Assembly (NCBI GenBank): GCA_019237175.1
Contig: JAFAHP010000795.1
Coordinates: 1-7,692, forward strand
Source: Alphaproteobacteria bacterium
Lineage (GTDB): Bacteria; Pseudomonadota; Alphaproteobacteria; ATCC43930; CGMCC-115725
Length of the DNA: 7,692 bases
Direction: 5' to 3'
Under the pieces are notes generated by a model that had not been told where the DNA came from, searched no databases, and worked only from the letters and a program-made list of their open reading frames with translations. This document shows, piece by piece, positions 6,286-7,692 of the stretch. Every line of letters starts with the position of its first letter. Position 1 is the first letter of the stretch. Made by a program: the position numbers and the translations under genes.

Positions 6286-6447
6286 AAAAGAACGGGTGCG
6301 CAAAAAAACCAATTTCCTGACACGCTCCTTCGCGGGAAGACGGTGGGATTTGCGGCTTTCAGCAACTCGATCGCGATTCCTTTGGAGCCTCTGCGGTGCC
6401 GCCACGTTCGCCAGCAGGTTGATTTATTTTGTCGTGCGTGACAGGGT

Positions 6448-6496
6448 GCCGGGTGGAAACGAGGAACCGAGGTTCCTCGGGCGCCTTCCACCCGGC
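6448..6496. repeat. 49-base compound palindrome
   Basis: Outer arms GCCGGGTGGAA (6448-6458) and TTCCACCCGGC (6486-6496) are perfect complements over 11 bp. Nested within them GAGGAACC (6461-6468) and GGTTCCTC (6471-6478) form a perfect 8-bp stem. No T-tract follows. It is unrelated in sequence to the other repeats except that GGTTCCTC also occurs at the left end of the DUF559 element (3177-3184). Its role is unknown. Confidence 0.65.
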
Positions 6497-6687
6497 GTAG
6501 CCGGCCCTAGGGTCGAGCTACATTTCATGAACGCTTCGGAACAGGAATGGATCGCATCGCAACTCGGCTTCGAATAGGGTGCGATAAGACAACGGGGGGA
6601 TTGATGCTCACAAAGCCGTGACAGTTTCCCGTAAGGCGCGACGGAACTTGACTGGCTCGCGATTCGCCAGCGCAGAATCACAGATTC

Positions 6688-6716
6688 TTCACCGCGGCGT
6701 TTCAACTATGGATAAT
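6688..6716 (+). promoter_or_regulatory. Candidate sigma-70-type promoter for the secreted-protein gene
   Basis: TTCACC (6688-6693) and GATAAT (6711-6716) are 17 bases apart, matching the consensus at 4 of 6 and 5 of 6 positions. This would give a leader of about 180 bases before ATG 6904. A perfect TTGACA at 6723-6728 has no good -10 box at 16-18 bases. The call rests on pattern alone. Confidence 0.3.
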
Positions 6717-6903
6717 TACCGGTTGACAACAGCGCCGAAATTTTGTCGATATTGAACGAACTCGATAAGCATCCCGGATCCGGTGAGATTCGCCGACAGG
6801 GGCGGCGGCCGGAAGCGGGGCGGATCGGGCAGCGGGGGGAAGGGCGCCTTCCTCTGAACCTGTTATGAGTCAACTGATACGGGAAAATTGAGGAGGGTTC
6901 TCT

Positions 6904-7692
6904 ATGAGAACGGCAAAGTATCTGCGAAGGCTGATCCCGCCGGGGTTGCTGGCGGCAGCGGCACTGACCGCCGCTAATCCCGCTTCCGCAGTGACCTTCA
7001 CCTACGGCTTCCTAACGACGTACGCGACGCAGGCGATCGGGGCCGGTACAACGGTCACGGTCCCGTTTGGCTTTGTGCTCACCTCGAACTCTATAGCAAC
7101 CGGCACGCCCGCAACCACTTCGACGCTGACCTTTACCCTTCCCGCCGGGGTTACTTTTACCGGTGCGACACCTGTGGTGTCTTGCGCCCCCGTGAGTGGG
7201 ACCCCCACCTGCAGCATCGGGACGGTCAGCCCGAGTGGCGGAACGCTGACCGTCTCGGTTACCTACGCTAACGTCGGCGCCACTGCTGGTCCCATTGCGG
7301 TTACTATCGGATCTTTCAACGGCGTCGGTTTCAGCGCGTTGAGCTCAACGTTCCCCGCGGTCGGGGCTTGCACCAGCGCGAGTGCCTTGCAGTTCTCAGA
7401 GACATCGCCGGACCCGAACTTCAATCCCGCGAGCGCCACGAATAAGGTCGGGTTTGCCTGCAGCACAAGCGCTCTCGCCTTTACCACCGTGGGACCCTCG
7501 ACCGCGAGCTTGGCGACCGGCCTCGTGATCGATGTGGCGTCACCGGCGCTGGGCAAGCAGTTCAAGCAAGGCGGTGCCGACACGCTGCTCGCTGATGACG
7601 GGGGCGTTATGTTGGGCACTATCGCCGGGATCGCGGACCAAACCGGCTTGTCCCAATATCAATTCGGGGCGAATACCGCGACGGTCACGCTG
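6904..7692 (+). CDS. Secreted Thr/Ala/Gly/Val-rich protein, DUF11-like region (3' end outside window)
   Basis: The frame is open for 263 codons to the window edge with no stop. The start is well supported: GAGGAGGG (6890-6897) lies 6 bases before ATG 6904. A Sec signal peptide is clear, with basic MRTAKYLRRL, a hydrophobic core IPPGLLAAAALTAA and an ASA|V cleavage site after residue 29. The mature part is rich in Thr, Ala, Ser, Gly and Val with little charge, as in extracellular beta-sandwich proteins. Residues about 60-140 (LTFTLPAGVTFTGATPVVSC ... GTLTVSVTYANVG) resemble DUF11-type repeats of surface or exported proteins. Cysteines occur in pairs that could form disulphides. The function is not recognised. 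A link to the T2SS is suggested only by position, and the 1.3-kb repeat-filled gap and separate promoter make it an independent transcription unit. Confidence 0.85.
   Translation, partial: MRTAKYLRRLIPPGLLAAAALTAANPASAVTFTYGFLTTYATQAIGAGTTVTVPFGFVLTSNSIATGTPATTSTLTFTLPAGVTFTGATPVVSCAPVSGTPTCSIGTVSPSGGTLTVSVTYANVGATAGPIAVTIGSFNGVGFSALSSTFPAVGACTSASALQFSETSPDPNFNPASATNKVGFACSTSALAFTTVGPSTASLATGLVIDVASPALGKQFKQGGADTLLADDGGVMLGTIAGIADQTGLSQYQFGANTATVTL

Larger units (their letters stand above)
5817..6903. other. Intergenic stretch with repeats and no supported gene
   Basis: More than 1 kb lies between the terminator-like hairpin and the secreted-protein gene. Short reading frames here are Arg/Pro/Gly-rich, run through the palindromes and show no domain or signal peptide. 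The stretch holds the cargo-less element-like repeat (5891-5991), a three-hairpin repeat (6206-6285), a long palindrome (6448-6496), short palindromes at 6674-6688 and 6838-6852, and a possible promoter (6688-6716). In the rest I recognise nothing. Confidence 0.6.

Noticed and set aside
5627..6491. Long minus-strand frames of 167 and 215 codons
   Set aside because: They traverse several GC-rich palindromes, overlap each other in different frames and contain no recognisable domain or ribosome binding site.
3176..6496. CRISPR array
   Set aside because: The repeats are palindromic, irregularly spaced and of several sequence types, with no uniform spacers and no cas genes.
6723..6751. TTGACA as the -35 box for the secreted-protein gene
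   Set aside because: No acceptable -10 hexamer lies 16-18 bases downstream; the TTCACC/GATAAT pair just upstream fits better.
7002..7619. Minus-strand frames opposite the secreted-protein gene
   Set aside because: They mirror the Thr/Ala/Val-rich coding strand, and the plus strand has a clear ribosome binding site and signal peptide.

Overview
The window looks like an accessory stretch of a GC-rich proteobacterial chromosome, most likely an alphaproteobacterium. That assignment is inferred from the GC-rich codon use, the dense palindromic intergenic repeats (CCTCATG...CTCGAAG, CCCCCGCGAAAGCGGGGG and CTCCCCCGC...GCGGGGGAG types) and a DUF559 endonuclease gene. No rRNA, tRNA or taxonomic marker gene is present.

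Layout. Positions 1-185 hold a palindromic repeat and no convincing gene. Two pseudopilin genes of a type II secretion system (T2SS) run leftward: gspG (1152 to 652), then a GspH-like gene (695 to 186) that overlaps its end. A 268-base divergent intergenic region (1153-1420) separates them from a rightward run: gspE (1421-3157), an unusual gene (3270-4313) that fuses a DUF559 nuclease domain to a GspJ-like pseudopilin, and gspK (4467-5555). A hairpin and a probable Rho-independent terminator follow gspK. Positions 5817-6900 hold only repeats, palindromes and a possible promoter. From 6904 to the window end runs the 5' part of a secreted Thr/Ala/Gly/Val-rich protein with a signal peptide and a DUF11-like beta-rich region.

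How the genes fit together. GspE is the cytoplasmic ATPase. GspG would be the major pseudopilin, and the H-like, J-like and K proteins the minor pseudopilins of the same pilus-like piston. GspC, D, F, I, L and M are not in the window. The downstream exported protein could be a substrate, but only its position and signal peptide suggest this.

Most striking observation. The DUF559 domain lies inside a 527-bp element (3176-3702) bounded by perfect 15-bp terminal inverted repeats and placed between gspE and gspJ. A second locus (5891-5991) carries both inner flanks of this element joined by 2 bases, with the nuclease gene missing, so it looks like an empty or deleted form. The element reads in frame into gspJ, leaving no ordinary start codon next to the pseudopilin leader. 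A related palindrome lies in frame inside the GspH-like gene. Together these suggest a family of palindromic elements, with DUF559 as a possible mobility partner, that has colonised this T2SS locus.
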